Part shown: piece by piece, positions 26,195-35,131 of the stretch
How positions within the stretch are numbered: position 1 is the stretch's first letter
Layout: each line of letters opens with the position of its first letter
Source of the DNA: Enterococcus mundtii
GTDB taxonomy: Bacteria > Bacillota > Bacilli > Lactobacillales > Enterococcaceae
Assembly (NCBI RefSeq): GCF_003957375.1
Contig: NZ_CP025473.1
Coordinates: 594,001-658,000, forward strand
DNA length: 64,000 nucleotides
Reading direction: 5' to 3'
Program-made: the position numbers and the translations under genes
Notes under the pieces: generated by a model
What the model saw: only the letters and a program-made list of their open reading frames with translations
The model's database searches: none
What the model was told of the DNA's origin: nothing

Positions 26195-28117
26195 CTATAT
26201 AATACAGTTCACCCATTTTCCTTGATCATTCAGCCCTTTACCCACGGAAGCAGTATCATCATTCAAACGTTTAAGATCATTCGTGATATTTGTTGAGTAG
26301 ACGATAAGGACCTCTTCTTTTGTATATTGATTCAACCAGTCGATCGCGTAATCCACCGATTGGTTGACGCCGATATGATAGTAATAATTTTGGTAAATCG
26401 TTTTGGCTTCATCGGTCATTGTAAAGTCATAGTTCAAGCCATAACCGTTCCTCTGAGAAGCAGGGGTTGTGAAAGAGCCATGGAATCGTAGATAAGTAGC
26501 GGAACGATAGGTACCATTTTCTAGCTTGATCAAGGCATGGAAATTATTAAAGAAGTAATACCAAGTCGGACGGTTCTTCGTGTAGGATACGTCATAATTC
26601 AATGGATTCGGATAGGCTAGATCATAATTTTCATAGACACTTAAATTCTCCGTGTAATCAAATGTTCGTTGAGTAAATGCTGGAGAAGTATGTACTACTT
26701 GACTAACTAAATAGCCATATGAAGGATGTGCTTTTTGATCAATTTTTGAATAAGTCGGATTATAGCGTAGGTGATTACTATCCGTCGTGATATCTTTTGA
26801 GTAAACAATATCAAAGCTACACTGAGTATAGAGATTGATCCAATTCATCACGTAATTTGGGATATCCGCAAGTTCAATACCATTAGGTACAACAGGGATA
26901 TTTTTATCTGCGTATTTTTGCTTCGCTTCATCAGTCAAAGCGAAATTGATGAATAAATCTAATTGTGCAACAACATTTCCACTGGCGTTACGACCGAGTG
27001 TAAGGGATTTGTTGGTGTAGGGACGTTGGTTGTTTTGGTCGATTGCTAAGAAATGATAGTCGTTTTCAAGGTAATAGAGGTTAGAGTTTCTACTGAAAAT
27101 AAAATCTTCACCTTCCATTGGGGAACCTCCTCCCGCCCAAGTGATATTCTTTGTATAATCATTGTATTCAGGGAACGAAGGACTGATTTTTTCCAGTTTA
27201 TCGGAGCGCCAGATATCGTTAGGTGTAATCGTTGGCGATTCAAACGGATCATCTTTAGACTCAAGATCAATCCCTTGGAAATTTGGGTCATCTCCAGGCG
27301 TCAGGTCATCAATGTTGCCATCAGGTGTAGCGTTCATGTAAGCAGCCCATACGAGCATGGAACAATACCATGTAGATCGGCTAGAGGAGCGGTTGCGATG
27401 ATTATCATGATCATCAAGATCATGTAAGGCATAACCTTTTCCTAGTTGTGATTCCATAAATCTTACGGCAGCTTGTTTTTGTAAAACTGTTGCTTCAGGT
27501 ACTCGTAGGATGGAGGCATTGGTATAATCAAAGCGTTCGTCATCTAATACTCCGTAGACAACGCCATCACTTTTGACACCGAAGTTTCCTTTTGTCGCTT
27601 CAATTGTTCGAATATATGTAAAGGTTTCTTCTTTTCCATTGATTATATATGTTTCTTCAACAATATCATCGACAATCATGACATGATGAAGGTATCTTAT
27701 GAGAATATCAGCTCTGTTTACCTCAAAAATAACATCTCCAGGCTGGACCGTATTTAACAAGTCATAAGTACCATATTCCGGCTTCTTTTCAAAAGTAATA
27801 TTATCTAAAGAATTTCCAATATTGAAGGACCATAGTGGTGGAATTTTGGCTAACCTTTCTGCTTCCTCGGTTAAATACGTGTCATTGATGGAATGTGCAT
27901 ATTCTTTTAAGTGATCCTCATCTAAATAAGGTGTCTGGTTGTAGTAATCAGCTGAAAATTCCTCAAATGTCCGCCTAATGGAAGCGTATTCATTTTCGAA
28001 AAATTCATAATAATCCTCTAAAGACTGATAAGATTCCGCTTCGGCAAGTACCTGCATATTTGAGAATTGAAGTGAAACGATTAATAAAAAAGTTGTGAAA
28101 AAGAGTTTGATCTTCAT
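26195..28117 (-). CDS. Large secreted protein with YycO/YiiX-type papain-like domain and C-terminal repeats
   Basis: This 640-residue protein begins with a clear signal peptide (MKIKLFFTTFLLIVSLQFSNMQVLAEA). Residues about 115-280 look like a permuted papain-like amidase domain: VQPGDVIFEV, histidine in LHHVMIVDDI and cysteine in TWYCSMLVWAAYMN. This is the YycO/YiiX pattern, known from cell-wall hydrolase relatives and lipid or peptide amidases. The C-terminal half holds two repeats (FALTDEAKQKYAD ... FDIVYSKDITTDSNHLRYN and FTMTDEAKTIYQN ... VLIVYSTNITNDLKRLND). No LPxTG or wall-binding domain is seen, so it is probably released. AAGGAG precedes the ATG. The tandem array of tiny membrane proteins starts 384 bases away on the other strand. 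Confidence 0.7.
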   Translation of the reverse strand: MKIKLFFTTFLLIVSLQFSNMQVLAEAESYQSLEDYYEFFENEYASIRRTFEEFSADYYNQTPYLDEDHLKEYAHSINDTYLTEEAERLAKIPPLWSFNIGNSLDNITFEKKPEYGTYDLLNTVQPGDVIFEVNRADILIRYLHHVMIVDDIVEETYIINGKEETFTYIRTIEATKGNFGVKSDGVVYGVLDDERFDYTNASILRVPEATVLQKQAAVRFMESQLGKGYALHDLDDHDNHRNRSSSRSTWYCSMLVWAAYMNATPDGNIDDLTPGDDPNFQGIDLESKDDPFESPTITPNDIWRSDKLEKISPSFPEYNDYTKNITWAGGGSPMEGEDFIFSRNSNLYYLENDYHFLAIDQNNQRPYTNKSLTLGRNASGNVVAQLDLFINFALTDEAKQKYADKNIPVVPNGIELADIPNYVMNWINLYTQCSFDIVYSKDITTDSNHLRYNPTYSKIDQKAHPSYGYLVSQVVHTSPAFTQRTFDYTENLSVYENYDLAYPNPLNYDVSYTKNRPTWYYFFNNFHALIKLENGTYRSATYLRFHGSFTTPASQRNGYGLNYDFTMTDEAKTIYQNYYYHIGVNQSVDYAIDWLNQYTKEEVLIVYSTNITNDLKRLNDDTASVGKGLNDQGKWVNCII

Positions 28118-28500
28118 GATATTTTCTCCTTGATTTTATGATAAAATAATAACATATGAAAATTTATAAAAACACCTATTTTTTATTTTTTTATGTTTTT
28201 TTTATATGAATTTATGGGAAAAATATCTAATTATATTGTTTATTAAAAGTTGATGTGGTTTTTTTATTATTGATTTGTAAGTTTGTTGATTTATTTTAAA
28301 GTTATTTTATCTTTTATTTTAAATAACTGTTTATCGGTTTTTTTGTTCACCGTAAATTATTTATTCGCCCCGCATCTTCATATCAGATATTTAATCCAGT
28401 TTTTAACGAGGGTTCTATAGGTTGTAAGAGATCAACGAATAAAAATAAGCTGAATCAGCGAATAGCGTTACCTAAAATTTTTAGAAGAAAGGAAGATTAG
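28118..28500. other. Very AT-rich divergent intergenic region
   Basis: No gene is seen. Between 28130 and 28340 the strand is strikingly T-rich. It should contain the divergent promoters of the secreted protein gene (minus) and of the small membrane protein array (plus); I could not fix their -35/-10 elements with confidence. Confidence 0.4.
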
Positions 28501-28764
28501 ATGAACGGTTATAAAATCGGGTTAATTATTTCTATGATTTTATCGATCTTATGTTTATTGGGAATACTCATAGATTATAGAGGGTATGTTGGTTTTATTT
28601 TGTCATTTGTAATCATAATTCCTGGCTTTTTGGGAGTTTATTTTACTACAAAAACTACCATGAAAAAGTACTTAGAGTGGACTCTGTTAGTTGTGAATTA
28701 TTTATTTGCGACTACGCTTAGTGGTTGGTATTTTATTCAGTTTATTTTACATTTATGCAAGTAA
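28501..28764 (+). CDS. Small three-helix membrane protein, array type A (copy 1)
   Basis: This 87-residue protein has three hydrophobic segments (YKIGLIISMILSILCLLGIL, YVGFILSFVIIIPGFLGVYF, LLVVNYLFATTLSGWYFIQF). It is not recognised as a known family. It opens a tandem array in which A-type and B-type proteins alternate. Its first 66 bases are almost identical to copy 2 at 29128, so the duplication is recent. AAAGGAAG precedes the ATG. The size, topology and duplication resemble immunity or accessory proteins, but nothing direct shows this. Confidence 0.7.
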   Translation: MNGYKIGLIISMILSILCLLGILIDYRGYVGFILSFVIIIPGFLGVYFTTKTTMKKYLEWTLLVVNYLFATTLSGWYFIQFILHLCK

Positions 28765-28805
28765 TGTATGATACATATCAAAAAATGGGAAAAGGAGGAA
28801 ATATA

Positions 28806-29054
28806 ATGACTCAAAATAAAAAGTATTTAATTCTATCATTTGTCTTTTTAGGTCTGTCATGTCTGCTTGCTAGGCATTATTTTTTACCCTATATGCAATA
28901 CCCTCTTATATTTCGAAGAATCATTATTATCGGCTGTTGGATACTAAGCGGATTTAGTTTATTTTTTTGTCGAGGAATCAGGAATAAACTTCTGAAAGTG
29001 ATTGTCATTGGCATCAACATTTTCTGTATCTATGGTTGGTGGATTTTTTATTGA
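28806..29054 (+). CDS. Small three-helix membrane protein, array type B (copy 1)
   Basis: This 82-residue protein has the type B pattern: short polar start (MTQNKKYLIL), CLLARHYF, a middle helix IIIGCWILSGFSLFFCRGI and an end helix IVIGINIFCIYGWWIFY. The ATG at 28806 has AAAGGAGG at the right distance. The frame is open upstream to 28725, overlapping A1, but that part has no ribosome binding site. Function unknown; it is probably co-transcribed with A1. Confidence 0.7.
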   Translation: MTQNKKYLILSFVFLGLSCLLARHYFLPYMQYPLIFRRIIIIGCWILSGFSLFFCRGIRNKLLKVIVIGINIFCIYGWWIFY

Positions 29055-29127
29055 TTGTTAAGTTCTATCAAGTAAACTGGTCATCCGAACAACAATAACT
29101 TAAATGAAATTATGAGAGGATATAGTT

Positions 29128-29415
29128 ATGAACGGTTATAAAATCGGGTTAATTGTTTCTATGATTTTATCGATCTTATGTTTATTGGGAATAATCATAG
29201 ATTACGGAGGATATATCGGCTTCATTTTGGTGTTTGTGATCATTATCCCAGGACTTACGGGAATTCATTTTACCACAAAAATCACTATGAGAAGGTACTT
29301 GAAATGGTCTCTGTTAGTCGTGAATTACTTATTTGCGACTACGCTCACCATATGGGATTTGGTCTATGTTTTCTTACAATTTTTTATAAATAAAAAGGAC
29401 CAGATGTATCAATAA
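29128..29415 (+). CDS. Small three-helix membrane protein, array type A (copy 2)
   Basis: This 95-residue paralogue of copy 1 has almost the same first 30 residues (MNGYKIGLIVSMILSILCLL), the shared IIIPGLTGIHFTTK motif and LLVVNYLFATTL. Its C-terminus is longer and charged (FFINKKDQMYQ). Changes between copies cluster at the C-terminus. GAGAGGATATAG is a weak ribosome binding site. Confidence 0.7.
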   Translation: MNGYKIGLIVSMILSILCLLGIIIDYGGYIGFILVFVIIIPGLTGIHFTTKITMRRYLKWSLLVVNYLFATTLTIWDLVYVFLQFFINKKDQMYQ

Positions 29416-29439
29416 AAGTATTGAGAGAAGGAGAAAAAA

Positions 29440-29694
29440 ATGGTTCGAAATAAAAAATATTGGATTTTGTCGTGTGTATTATTGATACTCTCATGTCTAC
29501 TTGCTAGACATTATTTTTTATCCTATAGACTATATCCACTTGTATATCAAAGAATGATTGTCTACGGTTGTTGGCTACTAAGTGGATTTAGTTTATTTTT
29601 TTGTCGGGCGATTAATAATAAATTTCTGAAGAGTATTGTCATTGGAATCAACATTTTCTGTATTTATGGTTGGTGGTTTATATATGATTTTTGA
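29440..29694 (+). CDS. Small three-helix membrane protein, array type B (copy 2)
   Basis: This 84-residue paralogue of B1 keeps CLLARHYFLSYRLYPL, GCWLLSGFSLFFCRAI and IVIGINIFCIYGWWFIYDF. GAAGGAGAAAA lies upstream of the ATG, 25 bases after A2. Confidence 0.7.
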   Translation: MVRNKKYWILSCVLLILSCLLARHYFLSYRLYPLVYQRMIVYGCWLLSGFSLFFCRAINNKFLKSIVIGINIFCIYGWWFIYDF

Positions 29695-29729
29695 AAATAC
29701 AGATATTCATAAGTTTAAAGGAGAATAAG

Positions 29730-29996
29730 ATGACGAATAACCAATTCATATTATCTATAGCAATGTTTTTTTCGATGAGTTGTTTTGTTGGAGGAATCAT
29801 TTCAGGAGAGAGTGCTCTACGAATTATTTTGTTTTTCATGATGACTTTTCCAAGTCTGCTAGGACTTTATTTTTCCACTAAAGTGGAACTTCGACATTAT
29901 AAATGGTTGCTTATTTCTTTGAATTACTTTTTTGCTACATTTATAATTATTGGACAATTCATTCAATTAATTGTTTTAACTTTGAACAAAAAATAG
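29730..29996 (+). CDS. Small three-helix membrane protein, array type A (copy 3)
   Basis: This 88-residue, more diverged type A protein keeps the layout: TM1 ILSIAMFFSMSCFVGGII, TM2 with FPSLLGLYFSTKVE (matching PGFLGVYFTTK) and TM3 LLISLNYFFATFIIIGQF. AAAGGAG sits correctly before the ATG at 29730; the frame is open upstream to 29691. Confidence 0.65.
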   Translation: MTNNQFILSIAMFFSMSCFVGGIISGESALRIILFFMMTFPSLLGLYFSTKVELRHYKWLLISLNYFFATFIIIGQFIQLIVLTLNKK

Positions 29997-30026
29997 AGGT
30001 AAGTATTATTTGAAAGGGAGATTGAA

Positions 30027-30275
30027 ATGAAAAGTACATACAAAAGATATTGTTCATTGATTGTTTTACTATTATCCATCAGTGTGATTACGTTCAGCCT
30101 GGTTCAAGGAGGATGATATAGTATTGAATTGCGAGTAATATTGACATCGATTTGTTGGCTACTTAGTAGTATAAGTTTATTTTTTTCAAGGTTCATTGAA
30201 AGTAAAGCCTTAAAAAACTTAGTCATTTTTTTGAACTTTAGCTGTATTTACGGTTGGTTATTTTCCTTTAGTTAA
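30027..30275 (+). pseudogene. Array type B copy 3, broken by an in-frame TGA
   Basis: ATG at 30027 after GAAAGGGAG opens a frame that stops at TGA 30114-30116 after 29 codons. The same frame continues to TAA 30273-30275 and encodes the rest of a type B protein (SICWLLSSISLFFSRFIES, VIFLNFSCIYGWLFSFS). One base change therefore interrupts an otherwise complete 82-codon gene. Confidence 0.7.
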
Positions 30276-30365
30276 GTCTCTATTTATTTATGAAATGAAC
30301 ATTAACTGTAAATAGAAAAAAACGCCATCACGCTACAATAAATAAAAGTTGAATAGGAGATCACC

Positions 30366-30629
30366 ATGAAATTCCATAAAACAGGATTCAGTTTGTCGAT
30401 GCTGTTGTCTACCTTCTTTATGATAGGGAGCTTTCTATATCGAGAAGATCAACTTTCAAGTTTTGCATTTGTCCTGTACATGGTAATTCCTGGACTTATG
30501 GGGATTTATTTTACGAACTGTCTTACGATGGGTAAATATCAGAAAGGATTTCTCTTAGTCGTAAATTATGGATTTGCGACCGCTATGAGTTTGATGCGTG
30601 TGATTGAGTTTATTTCTAGTAAGCTATGA
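30366..30629 (+). CDS. Small three-helix membrane protein, array type A (copy 4)
   Basis: This 87-residue type A protein contains FHKTGFSLSMLLSTFFMIGS, VIPGLMGIYFTNCLTMGKY and LLVVNYGFATAMS. AATAGGAGATCACC gives the ribosome binding site. A 90-base gap separates it from the broken B3, and its stop overlaps the region leading into B4. Confidence 0.65.
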   Translation: MKFHKTGFSLSMLLSTFFMIGSFLYREDQLSSFAFVLYMVIPGLMGIYFTNCLTMGKYQKGFLLVVNYGFATAMSLMRVIEFISSKL

Positions 30630-30659
30630 TCGTAATCGTTGAAAAAAGGAGTGAGTGGA

Positions 30660-30886
30660 ATGTTTGTAAAAAAAGTATGCCGAATAAATATATTTCGTTC
30701 TATCTATTGGCGCTTTGTTTTCTATTGGGAAGTTTAGTTTTTGTTTTCAAATTTTTTTGGTTATTTGGAACAGTCCAATATTCTTGGTGGAACATCAGTG
30801 GAATCAGTTTGTTTTATTCAACTAGAATCCCCTCAGCATTCTTAAAAAGGTGCTCATTGGCATTCATCTTGTTTTGATGTACGGTA
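30660..30886 (+). pseudogene. Array type B copy 4, frameshifted twice
   Basis: ATG at 30660 after AAAGGAG starts MFVKK and then leaves the type B frame at a run of seven A (30668-30674). One extra A would restore a frame reading SMPNKYISFYLLALCFLLG ... WWNISGISLFYSTRI. At AAAAA near 30846 the frame is lost again; one extra A would lead into KVLIGIHLVLMYG, the type B end. Two losses in A-runs suggest decay or sequencing error in homopolymers. Confidence 0.55.
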
Positions 30887-31281
30887 TTGTACTTGGAACT
30901 TTATTAGGTTTTGTCAGCTTTAGTAAGGTGGAGTATTTATTATTCCCTGTTGCGTACGTATGGATTGTGGGCGCGCTTCATGAGTTAGAGAGAAAGAAAG
31001 CATTCTTTATCATGGGCTGGGTCATCCCGATGTCTATTTCTACACTCGCATTTATTTATGTGCATTATTTGATTATTTTTCAAAGTCATTCCTTCGAAAG
31101 TTATTATTTGATTCCTTTACTGCTGTTGATGGTGATCTCTGGATTGATTAGATTATACGCCGTACCAAAGCTTGAAACTAGCCGGCGAAAGTTTTACTTA
31201 TTGCTTATCAACTATTTGTGTTCTACATATTTCAATGTTGTGCTGTTACTTTTGTTTTTGGTGAATGTAGTAAGAAACTAA
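30850..31281 (+). CDS. Hybrid membrane ORF: type B tail joined to a type A-like part
   Basis: This frame of up to 143 codons begins with the end of the broken B4 (LIGIHLVLMYG) and continues through a linker with one helix into a type A-like sequence (LLLLMVISGLIRLYAVPK matches IIIPGFLGVYFTTK; LLINYLCSTYF matches LLVVNYLFATT). About four membrane helices are predicted. No ribosome binding site supports the ATG at 30850, so the true start, and whether it is expressed, is unclear. Confidence 0.4.
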   Translation: MLIGIHLVLMYGIVLGTLLGFVSFSKVEYLLFPVAYVWIVGALHELERKKAFFIMGWVIPMSISTLAFIYVHYLIIFQSHSFESYYLIPLLLLMVISGLIRLYAVPKLETSRRKFYLLLINYLCSTYFNVVLLLLFLVNVVRN

Positions 31282-31384
31282 ATCACGAATAAGACTCATC
31301 TCATAGCAAAGTTTTGGTATCTGAAAAGTACAGAATGAGCTAACTAAAAAACGTCGCTTTTTTAAATTGATTATTTAGGGGTGA

Positions 31385-31409
31385 AATTTTCAGAAAGATG
31401 ACGTATAAT
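31385..31409 (+). promoter_or_regulatory. mnmA promoter region with CodY-like motif
   Basis: TATAAT at 31404-31409 is the likely -10. Just upstream AATTTTCAGAAAGAT (31385-31399) matches the CodY consensus AATTTTCWGAAAATT with two differences. CodY control of mnmA is not a known general rule, so the motif may be chance. Confidence 0.35.
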
Positions 31410-31465
31410 GTAAAATACTGAAAAGTTGCGACCTTCAACTCGTAGATGTTTCAGAATCTAATTGA

Positions 31466-32602
<1,137 letters not shown>

Positions 32603-32608
32603 CATAAT

Positions 32609-32652
32609 CTAAAAAAGCCGCAGGATTTTTTTACGAATCCTGTGGCTTTTTT
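32609..32652. terminator. Bidirectional terminator
   Basis: AAAAAAGCC(G/A)CAGGATT...AATCCTGTGGCTTTTTT between mnmA and the convergent efflux gene. Confidence 0.9.
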
Positions 32653-32653
32653 G

Positions 32654-33916
32654 CTATTTATTGGCGAAAGCATGACCATTGCTTGTTTCTTCCTGCTTAT
32701 GGATCTCCTTCGTATTATGGCGAACCAGTACAAAGTTTGCTAGTACAAGTAAGGATGTGGATAAAAAGACCCCACGATAACCGAAAATACTTGAAACGCT
32801 TGAACCAATCAATGGACCAACGACATTTCCAGTGGCTTGGAAGGATTGATTATAACTAAATATTCTTCCGGCAGCTTGTGGGGGAGAGTATTTAGTGATC
32901 AATGCTTGCACCGCTGGAAGGAGGCAAGCGTCGGAGATCCCGATCAAAAATCGTAGTCCTGCAAGTTGCCATACATTCGTTACGAAAGCCATTGGGATAT
33001 AGACGATCAAGGCGAAGCCTAATCCGATGGCTAAGATTCGTTCACTTCCGATTTTATCACCTAAGCGTCCGAAACGAGGAGCGGCTATCAGGGTGGCAAT
33101 CCCGGGAATAGACGCAATGATTCCGCTGATCAACGTGACGTTGCCGTGTCCATGTAATAATTGCCGGATATATAAACTAATGATCGGGCTGATTGAATTA
33201 TTTGATGCTTGAATGATCATTGTCGTAATAAACATGCCGATGACAACATGTGGGTATTTCAGGTCACGGAAAATTTGTTTAGCAGAAACCAACTCGCCTT
33301 TTTCTACAGGAACAAATTGTTCATGGACAAAAAATAAGCTGAGTAAGAAAACGAAGAACAAAATTGTTCCAGTGATAAAGAAGGTGGGGCGATACCCAAA
33401 AGCGGAAGCAGAGAGTCCGCCGAGTAGAGGACCAAGCAATGTTCCGGTCACAGAGCCAGTCGCCAAAGTACCAAGTACTTGGCCACTTTTTTCTCGCGGG
33501 GTGCCAGTAGCGACTAAAGCTGTTGCATTACTGATATAACCGGAAAAAATCCCTTGTAATAGTCGTAATGCGACTAATTGATACACGCTTGTTACTAGAC
33601 CCATCAATGAAATCACTACCGCCATCCCTAGTGAAGCGCGTAACAACATCAATTTTCGGCCTTTTTGATCGGCAAGGCGACCCCACCATGGAGAGATCAA
33701 TGTCGTCACAAGGAATGTCGAGGAGAAGGTCAAGCCACTCCAAAAGTTCAATTGTGACGTACTGTAATTTCCTAACGTATCTATGTAAAGGGACATAAAA
33801 GGCATTACAAGACTAAAGCCAATGCCAGCCATAAATGTGCCAAACCATAAAACCACTAGATTTTTCTCCCAAGGTTCTCTTTTTCTGAATACAGCATCCT
33901 TTACTTTTGAAACCAC
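32654..33916 (-). CDS. MFS multidrug efflux pump, PmrA-like (DHA1)
   Basis: This 420-residue, 12-helix exporter has the DHA1 motif A WWGRLADQKGRKLMLLRA between TM2 and TM3 and the motif C LGPLLGGLSASAFGYRP in TM5. It is close in type to pneumococcal PmrA and Listeria Lde, which export fluoroquinolones. The gene starts with GTG after GAAGG. The promoter is a textbook TTGATA-N17-TATAAT with a 9-bp palindrome inside the spacer, and a TetR-type regulator is encoded divergently, so repression with drug-induced release is likely. Confidence 0.88.
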   Translation of the reverse strand: MVSKVKDAVFRKREPWEKNLVVLWFGTFMAGIGFSLVMPFMSLYIDTLGNYSTSQLNFWSGLTFSSTFLVTTLISPWWGRLADQKGRKLMLLRASLGMAVVISLMGLVTSVYQLVALRLLQGIFSGYISNATALVATGTPREKSGQVLGTLATGSVTGTLLGPLLGGLSASAFGYRPTFFITGTILFFVFLLSLFFVHEQFVPVEKGELVSAKQIFRDLKYPHVVIGMFITTMIIQASNNSISPIISLYIRQLLHGHGNVTLISGIIASIPGIATLIAAPRFGRLGDKIGSERILAIGLGFALIVYIPMAFVTNVWQLAGLRFLIGISDACLLPAVQALITKYSPPQAAGRIFSYNQSFQATGNVVGPLIGSSVSSIFGYRGVFLSTSLLVLANFVLVRHNTKEIHKQEETSNGHAFANK

Positions 33917-33956
33917 AATAAAGCCTTCTTTCTGAAAATTTTCATCTACAATTATT

Positions 33957-33986
33957 TATTATAAACTACAATGTGTAGTTTATCAA
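33957..33986 (-). promoter_or_regulatory. Promoter with TetR-type operator between efflux and regulator genes
   Basis: On the minus strand TTGATA (33981-33986) and TATAAT (33958-33963) are exactly 17 bp apart. The perfect inverted repeat ATAAACTAC-AATGT-GTAGTTTAT (33961-33983) fills the spacer and touches both elements, so a bound repressor would block RNA polymerase. Confidence 0.8.
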
Positions 33987-34062
33987 CAACAAGTCTTTTT
34001 TCTCTTTGTCTTTCATGGTAAACTAAAGGGGATTGAGTTTATTCCATAAGAGGGGAAATCAA

Positions 34063-34629
34063 ATGAAAAAACGAACGCTGTCACAAGAGAAAATCATCGA
34101 CTGCTTTCGAGAATTGGCAGAAGAGATGACTGTACAGCAAATCACTTTCCAACACTTAGCTAAAGCTTTGAATATCAAATCACCGTCGCTTTATAACCAC
34201 TTCAAAAATATTCGAGAAGTAAAAACGGCATTGACTGCGAAACTTTTAACGGAGTTAAATGATCAATTACGTCGAGTGTTAGTTGGGAAAAGTAGGGGAG
34301 AAGCGATACAAGCATACGCGCAAACTTATCAGTTATTTGCTTTTCAAAATCAAGCAGTCTATGAACTGTTGATCAGTGTACCGCATACAAATGAAGAAAT
34401 TTTATTAGAGGGAATACATGAAACAAACCAAATTATTTTGCAAATATTTGACGCTTTTTCTTTGTCGAAAGAAGAGAAGGTCCATCGAAGTCGAGAACTG
34501 CGCAGCATGATTCATGGCTATCTTTCATTACGTTTTTTAGGGTATTTTACCAATGAACCGAATGTTTCTCCAGAAGAAAGTTATGTCTGGATGATCGACG
34601 ACTTTATTGCAACTTTACCAATAAAATAA
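34063..34629 (+). CDS. TetR/AcrR-family repressor, probably of the PmrA-like pump
   Basis: This 188-residue regulator has an N-terminal TetR helix-turn-helix (MTVQQITFQHLAKALNIKSP followed by SLYNHFKNI) and a C-terminal ligand domain (WHG/TetR_C-type, ending RSMIHGYLSLRFLGYF). It is divergent from the efflux gene with a 146-bp gap that contains the palindromic operator; this layout is typical of local drug-responsive repressors. The ATG at 34063 after AGAGGGGA is chosen; an upstream in-frame start at 34033 is less likely. Confidence 0.85.
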   Translation: MKKRTLSQEKIIDCFRELAEEMTVQQITFQHLAKALNIKSPSLYNHFKNIREVKTALTAKLLTELNDQLRRVLVGKSRGEAIQAYAQTYQLFAFQNQAVYELLISVPHTNEEILLEGIHETNQIILQIFDAFSLSKEEKVHRSRELRSMIHGYLSLRFLGYFTNEPNVSPEESYVWMIDDFIATLPIK

Positions 34630-34753
34630 AAGGCATCATTTCAATGAATTTTCTGATCATTCATAAAAAGCCCCTTTTAAGCAAAATTTCTTGCAACTTT
34701 CTTGGAAAGTGACTAATATGTTTTTAAGATGACCTGAGAAAAGGAGCGCATGT

Positions 34754-35131
34754 ATGTATCAAGTAATTACAATGTTCGGTGATAATGAGCCTTGGTGGTT
34801 CTTTGAGGATTGGCAAGAAGATATTCAAATGGAGGAAACTTTCTCCTCTTTTGAAGAAGCGCAACAAAACTATGAAGAAAAATGGCTAGCCATTAAAGAC
34901 AACTATGAGTATATCCACGCCAAAAATAATTTTCTTAGCGCTTTTTGGAATGATGGCGATGAGCGCTGGTGTGAAGAATGCGATGATGATTTGCAGCAAT
35001 ACAAAGGACTGGCTTTGCTGAAGGATTATCAGCCGATCACCATGGAAAGCAGAAAGGATTTTTATGAAACAACTAATTCTAGCGGAAAAGCCAAGCGTTG
35101 CGAAAGACCTAAGCAAGGTGCTTGGTGCTAA
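34754..35131 (+). CDS. DUF1033 family protein
   Basis: This 125-residue acidic protein is rich in Trp, Asp and Glu (EPWWFFEDWQEDIQ, AFWNDGDERWCEECDDDLQQYK) and matches DUF1033, a family limited to lactic acid bacteria and relatives, without known function. The ribosome binding site AAAGGAG precedes the ATG. The last 22 codons overlap the start of topB in another frame; the family core ends near GLALLKDYQP, so the tail (ESRKDFYETTNSSGK...) may be an extension arising from the overlap. Confidence 0.7.
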   Translation: MYQVITMFGDNEPWWFFEDWQEDIQMEETFSSFEEAQQNYEEKWLAIKDNYEYIHAKNNFLSAFWNDGDERWCEECDDDLQQYKGLALLKDYQPITMESRKDFYETTNSSGKAKRCERPKQGAWC

